Shown one piece after another: positions 43,039-51,873 of a stretch of DNA of 64,000 nucleotides. A program made the translations under genes and the position numbers. The stretch is from Ruegeria pomeroyi (GTDB lineage Bacteria; Pseudomonadota; Alphaproteobacteria; Rhodobacterales; Rhodobacteraceae). Under the pieces are notes generated by a model. That model did no database searches. It saw nothing but the letters and a program-made list of their open reading frames with translations, and was not told where the DNA came from. Positions within the stretch are counted from its first letter, which is position 1. Each line of letters opens with the position of its first letter. The stretch is from the NCBI RefSeq assembly GCF_021405525.1, contig NZ_JAGQAG010000001.1, positions 2,604,001 to 2,668,000 on the forward strand. Reading direction: 5' to 3'.

Positions 43039-44410
43039 CCCGCATATCGCGCCGCCGCCCGCGCGCTTCGACATCGCTTGCCAGACGCTGATCATCGGCG
43101 CCGGGGCGTGCGGGCTGGTGGCCGCGCTTGCGGCACGCGAAGCGGGGCAAGAGGTTCTGGTGGTCGAGGCCGACGCCCTGCCGCGCGGCTCGACCGCGCT
43201 CTCGGCCGGGCTGATCCCTGCGCCCTGCACCACCATGCAGCGCGCGGCGGGGATCCAGGACAGCGCCGCGCTCTTCGCGCAGGACATCCAGGCCAAGGCC
43301 AAGGGGGAGAACGACCCTGATCTGGTCGATACCCTGGCCGCAGGGGCCGGGCCGGTCATCGACTGGCTGGTTCAGCGCCATGGTCTGCCCTTCTCCGTTG
43401 TCACCGATTTCGACTATCCCGGACACAGCCGCCGCCGGATGCACGGCCTGCCCGGCCGCTCGGGCGAAGAGCTGATCGACGCGCTGCGCCACGCCTGCGA
43501 GGCGCAGGGGATCGACATCATCTGTTCCCGGCGGGCGCATATCCTGCATATGGAAAACGGCCGTGTGCGCGGTGTCACAGTCTTTGGCCCCGACGGCAGC
43601 GGCGAAACCATCGCCTGCGACCGGCTGATCCTGGCCTGCAATGGGTTTGGTGGCAATCGGCAACTGGTCACCGACCACATGCCAGAGATCCGCGAGGCGC
43701 TCTGGTTCGGGCATGATGGTAACCGGGGAGAGGCGGTGCTGTGGGGCGCCGCGCTGGGGGCCGATCTGAAACACCTCGGGGCCTATCAGGGGCATGGCAA
43801 TGTCGCCCATCCGCACGGCATCCTGATCACCTGGGCGGTGATCACCTCGGGCGGTGTGCAGGTGAACCGCGACGGGGAGCGGTTCTGGGATGAATGCCAA
43901 GGCTATTCCGAAGCCGCCCGCGCGGTGATGGAGCAACCCGGAGGCGAGGCTTTTGCAATCTTCGACGCGCGTATCGCGGGTATCGCGCGCCAGTTCGAGG
44001 ATTTTCGCCGCGCCGAAGCCGCAGGTGCGATCCGGCAGGCCGATACGCCCGAGGCGCTTGCCCGATTGCTCGGCCTGCCGCCCGACGCGTTGGCGCAAAC
44101 CCTGCGCGACCTGCCCCGCGACGGAACCGATGGGTTCGGGCGACTGTTCCAGCCCCCACCGCTTGCCCCGCCCTTTTGCGGCGTACGGGTGACGGGGGCG
44201 CTGTTTCACACCCAGGGCGGGTTGAGGACCGATACTCGCGCGCGCGTGCTGTGCCCCGATGGGACGCCAGTGCCGGGTCTTTATGCCGGAGGCGGCGCGG
44301 CCTGTGGCGTCTCGGGCAGCGGCGACAGCGGATATCTCTCCGGCAACGGCTTACTGAGCGCGGTCGTTCTCGGCCGAATCGCGGGATCGTATAGTGAGCC
44401 TCTGTCTTGA
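43022..44410 (+). CDS. FAD-dependent dehydrogenase, fumarate reductase/tricarballylate dehydrogenase family
   Basis: The start is the ATG at 43022, inside the lyase gene. The 462-residue flavoprotein has the N-terminal dinucleotide fold (LIIGAGACGLVAALAAREAGQEVLVVEAD), GSTALSAGLI and a C-terminal FAD segment (VPGLYAGGGAACGVSGSGDSGYLSGNGLL). The capping domain matches the soluble fumarate reductase, 3-ketosteroid dehydrogenase and tricarballylate dehydrogenase group, which add or remove hydrogens beside a carbonyl or carboxylate. No export signal or haem domain is present, so it is cytoplasmic. Confidence 0.82.
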   Translation: MPPDSDPHIAPPPARFDIACQTLIIGAGACGLVAALAAREAGQEVLVVEADALPRGSTALSAGLIPAPCTTMQRAAGIQDSAALFAQDIQAKAKGENDPDLVDTLAAGAGPVIDWLVQRHGLPFSVVTDFDYPGHSRRRMHGLPGRSGEELIDALRHACEAQGIDIICSRRAHILHMENGRVRGVTVFGPDGSGETIACDRLILACNGFGGNRQLVTDHMPEIREALWFGHDGNRGEAVLWGAALGADLKHLGAYQGHGNVAHPHGILITWAVITSGGVQVNRDGERFWDECQGYSEAARAVMEQPGGEAFAIFDARIAGIARQFEDFRRAEAAGAIRQADTPEALARLLGLPPDALAQTLRDLPRDGTDGFGRLFQPPPLAPPFCGVRVTGALFHTQGGLRTDTRARVLCPDGTPVPGLYAGGGAACGVSGSGDSGYLSGNGLLSAVVLGRIAGSYSEPLS

Positions 44411-44460
44411 ACCTGCCCGTAAACCACCCTCTCATGTCGTGAAACAACCCCGAGGATCCC

Positions 44461-45549
44461 ATGCGCCCGACGCCCTATCTCGCCCCGATGCCCCTGCGCG
44501 GCCGCATCAGCAGACCACAGCCCAAGGGGTTGCCGATCATCAACATGGGCTACAACGAGTTGCCCTATCCGCCCCTGCCCGCGATCCGCGCCGCGATGGA
44601 GGAGACCGCCGCGAGGGCGCAATCCTATGGCAGCCCGCATTGTGACGCGCTGCGCGATGCCTTGGGCGCGGCGCATGGGCTGGACCCCGAGCAGATCGTC
44701 TGCGGCAACGGGTCCGAAGAGCTGCTCGACGTCATTGCCCGCTGTTTCGCCCGGCCGGGGGACGAGATCCTGATCTCGGAGTTCGGATACATCCAGTTCG
44801 CCCTGACCGCCAACCGGGTGGGCGCGACATTGGTGAAGGCGCGCGAGCGTGACTACACTAGCGATGTCGACGCCCTGCTGGCGGCGGTGAGTGAGCGCAC
44901 GCGGCTCCTGTTCCTGGCCAATCCGAACAACCCGACCGGCACCATGCTGGAGATGGAGGCGCTTTCCCGGCTGGCCCGCGACCTGCCTGCGCAGGTCGTG
45001 CTGGTGCTTGACCTCGCCTATGGCGAGTTCGCCGCGCCCGACTATTGCGCGGCGGTGCACAGCCTGGCGGCAAACCACGAGAACATCGTTGTCACCCGGA
45101 CCTTTTCCAAGGCCTATGGCCTTGCAGGCGCGCGGGTTGGCTGGTGCCAAGCCCCCGCTTGGATGGTGCCCGTCCTCTATGCCGCGCGGGGCATGGGCAC
45201 CGTCAATGCCTTGGCGCAGGCCGGGGCGGTGGCAGGTCTTGCCGCCCCTAAGGCGATCCAGGCGCGGGTCGATGAGATCGTGTCCGAACGCGCGCGTCTG
45301 ACCGGCGCGCTGGGACAGCTGGGTCTGGTCGTGACCCCAAGCCGGACCAACTTTCTGATGGCCCGTTTCCGGGACGGAGACCCAGCTCGCACCGAAGCAC
45401 TGGTCGAGCATCTGTTCGAGAACGCCGGGATCGTCGTCAACCGCACCCGCGAGGCGGGGCTGGAAGCGTTCTTCCGCTTCTCGCTGTCGCTGCCCGCGCA
45501 TAACGATCTGCTGCTGGACAGTGTGCGCAGGTTCATCGGGCAACGCTAA
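44461..45549 (+). CDS. class I/II PLP aminotransferase (HisC-like)
   Basis: The 362-residue aminotransferase has fold-type I motifs: NPNNPTGT, DLAYGEF (PLP-binding Asp and Tyr), the Schiff-base Lys in TFSKAYGLAGARVGW, and the C-terminal FFRFSL Arg that binds the substrate carboxylate. It resembles histidinol-phosphate aminotransferases but sits far from his genes. It would remove or add an amino group on an intermediate of the cluster. A gap of 50 bp separates it from the flavoprotein. CCCGAGGATCCC precedes the start. Confidence 0.85.
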   Translation: MRPTPYLAPMPLRGRISRPQPKGLPIINMGYNELPYPPLPAIRAAMEETAARAQSYGSPHCDALRDALGAAHGLDPEQIVCGNGSEELLDVIARCFARPGDEILISEFGYIQFALTANRVGATLVKARERDYTSDVDALLAAVSERTRLLFLANPNNPTGTMLEMEALSRLARDLPAQVVLVLDLAYGEFAAPDYCAAVHSLAANHENIVVTRTFSKAYGLAGARVGWCQAPAWMVPVLYAARGMGTVNALAQAGAVAGLAAPKAIQARVDEIVSERARLTGALGQLGLVVTPSRTNFLMARFRDGDPARTEALVEHLFENAGIVVNRTREAGLEAFFRFSLSLPAHNDLLLDSVRRFIGQR

Positions 45550-45586
45550 ACCGGGAATGGCGGCGCGGGCGGCACCGGTGTTTTTT

Positions 45587-45613
45587 GAGTATTTTTGACC
45601 AGAAAGAAGCAGG
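45587..45613 (+). repeat. GAGTATTTT-type dispersed repeat, copy 1
   Basis: A 27-bp sequence starts GAGTATTTTTGACCAG and ends AGAAAGAAGCAGG. It lies 38 bp after the aminotransferase stop, downstream of an ACCGGTG-T6 stretch. It matches the copy at 52692-52718 at 25 of 27 positions. Confidence 0.7.
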
Positions 45614-45633
45614 ATGCGGGATGCGCCTTCGAT

Positions 45634-46617
45634 CTAGTCGCCCTTGACCGGCATCTTGTCTAGGTGGCGCAGCATGGCGGCGAAGGCGCCGATACGCTCC
45701 CTCTGATAGGCGGCGACATCAAGCCCGTCATAGTCGAGAAAGCCGCGCCCGTCGCGCAGGCCCCGCCGGCCCTCGGCCATGTTGGTCTCGATGATGTCGG
45801 GCGCGGCGAACCGGTCCTGCCCAGTGGCGCGGGTCATGTAGCGGCTGGCGTGGTAGAGGATGTCGCCGCCGCCCCAGTCGATGAATTCCAACAGGCCCAA
45901 CACCGCAAATCGGAAGCCGAAGCCGTATTTCGTGGCCTTGTCGATATCGGCGCTGCTGGCCACCCCCTCTTCGACCAGTCGCGCGGCCTCGTTCATCGCC
46001 AGCGCCTGGATGCGCGGCACGATATAGCCGGGGCTGGCGGCACAGGTAACCGGCACCTTGCCGATCCGCTCCAGCAGGTCGATCAGGCGGGCGGTTATCG
46101 CCGGATCGGTGGCATCGCCGGGCGAAACCTCGACCAGCGGCACCAGATAGGCGGGGTTGAGCCAGTGGGCATTGAGGAACCGTTCGGGCGGGGTGACAAA
46201 CCCCTGAAGGTCGTTTGACAGGATGGTCGAGGTGGTCGAGGCGATCACCGCATCTGCATCCGCGTGGCGCGACAGGAGATCGAAAACCTCGCGCTTGGCC
46301 TCCAGCGTCTCGGGCACACCTTCGAAGATAAAGGGCACCCCGGCAAGCGCCGCCGCCAGATCTTCGTGGCCCACAACCTCGACACGCGCCAGCATGGCGT
46401 CAGCTTCGGCCGCCTGCATCAGGCCCACATCGGCCATCAGCGCAAAGGTGGCGCGCAGTTCGGCCCGTATCTCGGCCCGGAGCCGGTCGAACTCTGCCAT
46501 CGGTCGCGGCTTGGCGTCGATCAGGCGGACCGGGTGGCCGGAATAGGCGAAGGCGACGGCCATGCCGCGGCCCATGCGCCCGGCGCCTACAGCGGCGATG
46601 GTTTCCCGCGCCGCCAT
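45634..46617 (-). CDS. 3-hydroxyacyl-CoA dehydrogenase-family NAD-dependent dehydrogenase
   Basis: The start at 46617 gives 327 residues. The Rossmann fold opens IAAVGAGRMGRGMAVAFAYSGHPVRLID. EGVPETLEAKREVFDLL, IASTTSTILSND and the catalytic region LNAHWLNPAYLVPLVEV follow, with the usual His replaced by the HW-N-P context found in 3-hydroxybutyryl-CoA and carnitine or gulonate dehydrogenases. The C-terminal domain (SPGYIVPRIQALAMNEA) is typical. It acts on a 3-hydroxy acid or its CoA ester. It follows the opine-dehydrogenase-like gene with a 1-bp gap. Confidence 0.82.
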   Translation of the reverse strand: MAARETIAAVGAGRMGRGMAVAFAYSGHPVRLIDAKPRPMAEFDRLRAEIRAELRATFALMADVGLMQAAEADAMLARVEVVGHEDLAAALAGVPFIFEGVPETLEAKREVFDLLSRHADADAVIASTTSTILSNDLQGFVTPPERFLNAHWLNPAYLVPLVEVSPGDATDPAITARLIDLLERIGKVPVTCAASPGYIVPRIQALAMNEAARLVEEGVASSADIDKATKYGFGFRFAVLGLLEFIDWGGGDILYHASRYMTRATGQDRFAAPDIIETNMAEGRRGLRDGRGFLDYDGLDVAAYQRERIGAFAAMLRHLDKMPVKGD

Positions 46618-46618
46618 C

Positions 46619-47698
46619 TCAGGCCCCGTCCCGCAGCATGGTCTGCAAAGCGGCGCGGTCGGTCCCGGCCAGCCCGAGGTTTTCCAGCGTCCGGCCGCTC
46701 TGGCGGAAATCGTCATCGCAGATCGCCGAGCCCAGCGCCAGGAGCCCCGTCGCCGTGGGCGCGGGTACCCCGGCCCAATCGGCGACCGAGACCAGCAAGG
46801 CCAGCCCCACCGCCACGTCCTCGCGCATGTAGCGATGCTCGGTCAGCACCAGATGTTCGCGCCAATCGCCGCTGTCGACCAACTTGTCATGGGCGAGGTT
46901 GCCGTACATCCAATCCGAGGTTTCATAGTGATCGGCCAGCGGGAAGTGCGGCGCACCATAGCCCAGCGCCTCTCGCACAGCCATGCGCTCGGAATCAAGT
47001 CGCGTGGTGACCCGGCGGATGGCGGGCTGGGTGCCCTCGTTGTGAATGTCCCAATGGTCGAAATGCTCGATCGGGCCCGCGTTCATCGTGATCAAGGGCG
47101 GGTGGATGATGGGGCCTGCGTTCATCAGTGCCCCAGACAGCGCGTCCCCCGCCGGTTCGACCGCAGGATAGGCCCGCGCAAGGACCGAATGCGCGTGTTC
47201 CGCGTTGCGCAGCGGATAGACCCCGGTCGGCAGACGGGTGGCGCGGGTGGTGATGGCGACGGTATCTGCTCCGTGCAGCCGCGTGAGATATGGCAGGGTG
47301 CCGGTTTCGGCCCAGCTGACATCGGCGTGGTTTCCCGCCTTGCGGACGATATCGGCCATGATCCAGCTGCCAAAGCTGCCCGGCGGCAGAAAGACGACCT
47401 GCCCGTCTGTCAGGTAGGGCGCCATGGCCGCCGCGATATCGGCTTGGGCCGTGGCCGGTGTCGGGCAGACGATCAGGTCGGCGCCCCGGATGGCCTCGCC
47501 GATATCGTCAGTGACCATTGAAATGCGAATCGGTCGCGCGCCCTCGAAATCCTTGAGCGTGATGACGTTGTCGCGCACCCTCAGCTCTGCTTGCGCAGAC
47601 GCATTTCTGCGCCAGAACCGTATGTTGTGCCCCTGCGCTGTCAGATCAACCGCTGCGGCGGTCGAGCCGTTGCCACCCCCTAGAACTGCAAGCTCCAT
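46619..47698 (-). CDS. NAD/NADP octopine/nopaline dehydrogenase-family protein
   Basis: The 359-residue protein starts at 47698 with GGGAGGGGGCG upstream. The N-terminal dinucleotide motif is MELAVLGGGNGSTAAAVDLTAQGHNIRFW. The C-terminal octopine dehydrogenase domain begins near 190 (LMNAGPIIHPPLITMNAGPIEH) and includes the conserved HYETSDWMYGN region. Opine dehydrogenases reductively couple an amino acid and a 2-oxo acid or run in reverse; many relatives are 2-hydroxy- or 2-ketoacid enzymes of unknown substrate. It is divergent from the TRAP operon and may be co-regulated through the palindrome at 47737. Confidence 0.82.
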   Translation of the reverse strand: MELAVLGGGNGSTAAAVDLTAQGHNIRFWRRNASAQAELRVRDNVITLKDFEGARPIRISMVTDDIGEAIRGADLIVCPTPATAQADIAAAMAPYLTDGQVVFLPPGSFGSWIMADIVRKAGNHADVSWAETGTLPYLTRLHGADTVAITTRATRLPTGVYPLRNAEHAHSVLARAYPAVEPAGDALSGALMNAGPIIHPPLITMNAGPIEHFDHWDIHNEGTQPAIRRVTTRLDSERMAVREALGYGAPHFPLADHYETSDWMYGNLAHDKLVDSGDWREHLVLTEHRYMREDVAVGLALLVSVADWAGVPAPTATGLLALGSAICDDDFRQSGRTLENLGLAGTDRAALQTMLRDGA

Positions 47699-47736
47699 CG
47701 CCCCCTCCCGCACCGATAGTTGCTGGAGCAGATTAC

Positions 47737-47756
47737 ATACATGAAAAATCATGTAT
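47737..47756. promoter_or_regulatory. perfect palindrome between opine-dehydrogenase-like gene and TRAP operon
   Basis: ATACATGA-AAAA-TCATGTAT is a perfect 8-bp inverted repeat. It lies 39 bp before the leftward start and about 150 bp before the TRAP start. It is the strongest member of a motif family found also at 47795, 56965, 60501 and 61011. Confidence 0.65.
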
Positions 47757-47794
47757 CAAGGATATTTCTATTGCATTGGGCCCGATGGCCGGTC

Positions 47795-47812
47795 TTACAT
47801 GAAAATGCATAG
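47795..47812. promoter_or_regulatory. second ATGAAAATGCAT-type site upstream of TRAP operon 1
   Basis: TTACATGAAAATGCATAG matches the core of the palindrome 40 bp to its left. It lies 93 bp before the DctP start. Confidence 0.5.
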
Positions 47813-47905
47813 AAGTCGGGACAGACCGACCTAACTTCACCTTAGGGAATGTACCGCCCGACAGAAGGCGGTTCATCCTCCGTTGGATCAACAGGGAGTT
47901 GTGAC

Positions 47906-48934
47906 ATGAAAATCTTCAGCGGGCTTTCCAGAAAAGCCACTTATCTGATGGCGGCGACAGCACTCGCCGTCATGGCTGCCCCGATGTCGGCCAAGGCCGA
48001 GGACCGGGTCAGCGCGGTCCATGCGTTCCCCGAGTTTCTGGTTTACACCAAGACCTTTCTCGCAATGGTCGCGGACATCAACGAGCGCGGCAAGGGCGTC
48101 GTTCAGATCGAGGTGCGGGGTGGTCCCGAGGCGATCGGCATGTTCGAGCAACCCGCCGCCGTGCGTGACGGCGTGGTCGACATGGTGCACACGCCCGGCA
48201 GTTTCTATGGCGCCAACGTGCCCGAGATCGACGCAATGGTCGCCTCGCGCGTGACTCCGATGGAGGCCCGGGCCAATGGCGGCGCGGCACTGATGGACAA
48301 GGCACATCAAGAGCGCTTCAACGTCCGCCACCTGGGCTGGATCGATGGCGGCATCAAGTTCCACATCTACATGAACAGCGAACCCAAGTTCCGCGACGAC
48401 GGCATTCTGGATCTGACCGGGGTCAAGCTGCGCGACAACCCGATCTATCACGCCTTCTTCGAGCAACTGAACGCGACCACCGCCTCGATGCCGGCGACCG
48501 AAGTCTATTCGGCGCTTGAAAAGGGCGTCGTCGACGCGGCGGCCTGGACCGAAATCGGCATTCCGCAGCTCAAGTGGAACGAGTTCCTCAAGTATCGGGT
48601 GGACCCGACCTTCTACAACACCGATATCGGCGTGATCTTCAACCTCGACGCCTGGAACGCGCTTTCCCCGGAAAGCCAGAAGCTGATCGAAGAGGTGGTG
48701 ATCGAGTGGGAAGGCAAATCCTATGCCGACCGTCAGGCGGAAGTTGCGGCAGATGCCAAGACCCTGGCCGATGGCGGCATGACCTTTGTTGCCCATTCCG
48801 CCGAAGCGGGCGAAGTCTATCGCAAGATGGCCGACGATGCCGCCTGGGCGCGGATGTACGAGCGCATTGACGGCGGCGGCGCCGGTGCCGAAACCTACAA
48901 GGCCCTGCGCAAGACCTATGCTCTGGAAGAGTAA
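47906..48934 (+). CDS. TRAP transporter solute-binding protein (DctP family), system 1
   Basis: The 342-residue periplasmic receptor has a signal peptide (ending SAKAE), and CAGGGAGTTGTGAC precedes the ATG. DctP-fold motifs include the helix-spine region LIEEVVIEWEGKSYADRQAE. The conserved ligand Arg is probably that of LRDNPIYHAFFEQLNA (residues about 174-189). TRAP receptors bind organic acids and use the sodium gradient for uptake. Its place in the cluster makes it the likely importer of the cluster's substrate. Confidence 0.88.
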   Translation: MKIFSGLSRKATYLMAATALAVMAAPMSAKAEDRVSAVHAFPEFLVYTKTFLAMVADINERGKGVVQIEVRGGPEAIGMFEQPAAVRDGVVDMVHTPGSFYGANVPEIDAMVASRVTPMEARANGGAALMDKAHQERFNVRHLGWIDGGIKFHIYMNSEPKFRDDGILDLTGVKLRDNPIYHAFFEQLNATTASMPATEVYSALEKGVVDAAAWTEIGIPQLKWNEFLKYRVDPTFYNTDIGVIFNLDAWNALSPESQKLIEEVVIEWEGKSYADRQAEVAADAKTLADGGMTFVAHSAEAGEVYRKMADDAAWARMYERIDGGGAGAETYKALRKTYALEE

Positions 48935-48997
48935 CACAGCCTGAAGGCAGGCCGCGGCTGTGACGCCGTGGCCTGCCCCAGCAAACAAAGCCAAGAA

Positions 48998-49501
48998 ATG
49001 ATGCGCCTGATCGACCGTATTTGCGACCTGCTGGCCATACTGGCCGGTATCTATCTGGTAGGGATCATGTTCGGGATCGTGATCAGCGCGCTGGCCCGCA
49101 CGCTGAACCTGTCCGGCTCTTGGTCCAGCCATATCTTCACCTTCACCGAATTCGGACTGCTCTACATCGTGATGGCCGCCTCGCCCTGGCTGGTGCGCCA
49201 TCGGGGCCATGTGTTCATCGAGCTTCTGAGCGCGGCCCTGCCGCTCCGGATGCAACGGCCCTACAGCCGGGTGATCTCGGCGCTCTGTGTCGTGATCTGC
49301 CTGACGCTGGTCTGGTACACCTGGGGTGCAACCGCCCGGGCCTGGAAGTTCGGCGATGCCGAGATGCGCAGCCTCGATATGCCGAAATACCTGCTTCTGG
49401 GCGCGATGCCGATCGGGTTCGGCCTGATGGCGGCACAGTTTCTCCGCTTTGTCTTTGGCCCTGAGACCATGCATACCGGCGAAGCGGGCGTACACGAATG
49501 A
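48998..49501 (+). CDS. TRAP transporter small permease (DctQ family), system 1
   Basis: The 167-residue membrane protein has four helices (about 8-30, 48-68, 88-110, 131-152) and the DctQ signature region VRHRGHVFIELLSAALP. The start at 48998 (or 49001) follows the receptor stop by 63 bp. It pairs with the large permease 27 bp downstream. Confidence 0.85.
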   Translation: MMRLIDRICDLLAILAGIYLVGIMFGIVISALARTLNLSGSWSSHIFTFTEFGLLYIVMAASPWLVRHRGHVFIELLSAALPLRMQRPYSRVISALCVVICLTLVWYTWGATARAWKFGDAEMRSLDMPKYLLLGAMPIGFGLMAAQFLRFVFGPETMHTGEAGVHE

Positions 49502-49528
49502 CAATCAAGAATAAAAGAGGCGCAGGCA

Positions 49529-50866
49529 ATGGAATGGTATGAGGCGCTCGTCTTTCTGCTGGGCATGATCCTGTTCTTCATGGCGCTCGGCATTCCGGTG
49601 GCGCTCGCCTTTCTGGCGGCCAACATGATCGGTGCGGCCTATTTCATGGGCGGGCGCGGCGATATCGCCAGCCAGATGGCGCGCGGCATCGGGCAATTGG
49701 CCAACAACGCGATTCCCACCGTCACCTCTTTCAACCTGATGCCGGTGCCGATGTTCCTGCTGATGGGCGAGATCTTCTTTTTCACAGGCCTCGCCAATCG
49801 CATGTTCGGCGCGGTCGACCGGTTGATGGGCAAGCTGCCCGCGCGCCTGTCCTTTGTCACCGTGGCGGGCGGCACCGCCTTCGCCACACTTTCGGGGTCA
49901 TCCATGGGCTCCACCGCGCTGCTGGGCTCGCTGATGGTGCCCGAGATGCAGAAACGCGGCTACAAGAAGCACATGGCCATTGGCCCGATCCTGGGCACTG
50001 GGGGCCTCGCGATGCTGATCCCGCCCTCGGCGCTGGCGGTGCTGCTGGCGACGCTGGCAGAACTGGATATCGGCGACCTGCTGATCGCAGGCATCATGCC
50101 CGGCCTGATGCTGGCAATCTTCTACGCGGTCATGATCCTCGGCATGGCGCTATACGATCCCAACGCTGCCCCCGCCTACGAGGTCGAAAGCTCTAGCTGG
50201 ACCGAGAAGATGCGCCTGCTCTTCGTCGACATCCTGCCGATGGTGTCCATCGTGATCGGCGTGATCCTGGTGATCATGTTCGGCATCGCCACACCATCTG
50301 AGAGCGCCGCCTTCGGCTGCCTCGGCGTCGTCGTGCTGGCAGCCCTCTATCGCTCGCTGACCTGGGAGGGGATCGTCAAATCCGTCGCGGGCGCGCTCAA
50401 GGTCACCACGATGGCGCTGCTGATCATCTTCGGCTCGGCCACCTTCTCGGCGCTCCTGGCCTTTTCCGGGGCCTCCTCGGGGCTGATCCGCTGGGCCACC
50501 GGGTTCGACCTGGAACCCAGCACGATGCTCCTGATCATGTTCGCCATCCTGCTGGTTCTGGGCATGTTCATGGACCAGCTCAGCATGATGCTGCTGACCG
50601 TGCCGATCTTCTTTCCGCTGGCGCAGACGCTGGGGTTCGACCTGATCTGGTTCGGGGTGATCGTGCTCTTGGCGCTCGAGATCAGCTTCACCACCCCGCC
50701 CTTCGGCCTGCTGCTCTTCGTGATGAAGGGAGTTTCGGCCCCCGGCACCAGCATGCGCGACATCTACGTGTCCGCGATCCCTTTCATCGGCTGTTCGATG
50801 CTCTTGGTGGCGCTGCTGATCGTATTCCCCGGTATCGCGCTCTGGCTTCCGGGGCTGGGGCAGTAG
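49529..50866 (+). CDS. TRAP transporter large permease (DctM family), system 1
   Basis: The 445-residue membrane protein has about 12 helices. The DctM signature is seen in NLMPVPMFLLMGEIFFFTGLA and the conserved GSSMGSTALLGSLMVPEMQKRGYKK and GGLAMLIPPSALAVLLA segments. It forms the sodium-coupled transport subunit. AGAGGCGCAGGCA precedes the ATG. The operon ends here; the next 200 bp hold no gene. Confidence 0.88.
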   Translation: MEWYEALVFLLGMILFFMALGIPVALAFLAANMIGAAYFMGGRGDIASQMARGIGQLANNAIPTVTSFNLMPVPMFLLMGEIFFFTGLANRMFGAVDRLMGKLPARLSFVTVAGGTAFATLSGSSMGSTALLGSLMVPEMQKRGYKKHMAIGPILGTGGLAMLIPPSALAVLLATLAELDIGDLLIAGIMPGLMLAIFYAVMILGMALYDPNAAPAYEVESSSWTEKMRLLFVDILPMVSIVIGVILVIMFGIATPSESAAFGCLGVVVLAALYRSLTWEGIVKSVAGALKVTTMALLIIFGSATFSALLAFSGASSGLIRWATGFDLEPSTMLLIMFAILLVLGMFMDQLSMMLLTVPIFFPLAQTLGFDLIWFGVIVLLALEISFTTPPFGLLLFVMKGVSAPGTSMRDIYVSAIPFIGCSMLLVALLIVFPGIALWLPGLGQ

Positions 50867-51079
50867 CGACGGCAAGTGACACCCGGGATGGCAGGAGACC
50901 CGGCGAACCGGAGTTTATCCGTGGTCGTCGAGTTACCGCAGGAAACCCTCGCGCCGCGTAAGAGCCCGGCATTTGCGGCGAGAGAAAAAAATGGCCTCTT
51001 TGCGGACAGAGCTACCGTTGACACTCCTAAATCGAACGGTCGCTACGGGCGACCAACATGTTGACTGCATGAGCTCAGT

Positions 51080-51616
51080 CTAGGCATATTCTTTTACCAT
51101 GTTTCTCATTACCTCAAACTCCTTTAACCACTGCTCTGTCCACATGATGTAATGCTCGCCTGACTTCTCTGAATCATCATAAAACTCATCAAGCCAAGCC
51201 CGTGCCCATATGAAAGGCTTATCTAAGAAATCTTCTATTTCATCAAAGCAGCGTTCGCCGACGTCAAATTTTTCCATCTCAATGCCTCGCTGATTCCACT
51301 TGGCAGCTATGAGCCGCCCCATCTCCATTGCAAACGGATGAAGCTGCCCATCACCAAACACTCGTTGTAACTTCTGACTTCGCTCCACTGTCTCAATCTG
51401 AGATGCTACAAACAACATTGCTTCTAGCGAAATAAGCCGTTTGTGGGCGAAACGTTCCAGTTTTCCGATCGGTATCTCTAGCTCCGTTGCATCTATCCGA
51501 CTGGGTGAACCAGAAGACGGACCGCCACCCAAAACAAGCGCCGAATACATGTTCTCTGCAAGTTCTTCGTTGCGGGATTTCTTTACACCAAAGAGCTTGT
51601 TGGTGAACCAATTCAT
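51080..51616 (-). CDS. AT-rich orphan gene, function unknown
   Basis: The 178-residue protein starts at 51616, with AAGGAGAG 4 nt upstream; a start at 51631 is possible but lacks such a site. It is soluble, highly charged and helical, with several Trp near the C-terminus (FIWARAWLDEFYDD, YIMWTEQWLKEFEVM). No domain is recognised. Base composition and codon use (many A/T-ending codons) differ sharply from all neighbours, and non-coding stretches of 210-260 bp flank it. This points to acquisition from elsewhere. Confidence 0.7.
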   Translation of the reverse strand: MNWFTNKLFGVKKSRNEELAENMYSALVLGGGPSSGSPSRIDATELEIPIGKLERFAHKRLISLEAMLFVASQIETVERSQKLQRVFGDGQLHPFAMEMGRLIAAKWNQRGIEMEKFDVGERCFDEIEDFLDKPFIWARAWLDEFYDDSEKSGEHYIMWTEQWLKEFEVMRNMVKEYA

Positions 51617-51873
51617 GCGACTCTCCTTCAATCAAACAAAGCATCGCATAAGGCTGCCGCCTGCGCTTCTTGTCTCGGTCCCATCATTGCCTCTCCTCCC
51701 ACCCTTCCGAGGCATTGAATCAGCGACCGACGCCTCGATCAAGCCGGAGTTTTTCAACAGAATTGGCTCGACGCCGACCTTAATCGCGCCAGAGGTCAAG
51801 AACCTCAAAGGGCCGGGGAACTATTGCGGAGGCGGCCCTATAGACATTTGCTTTCCGCAAGCCCCCCGCAGCC

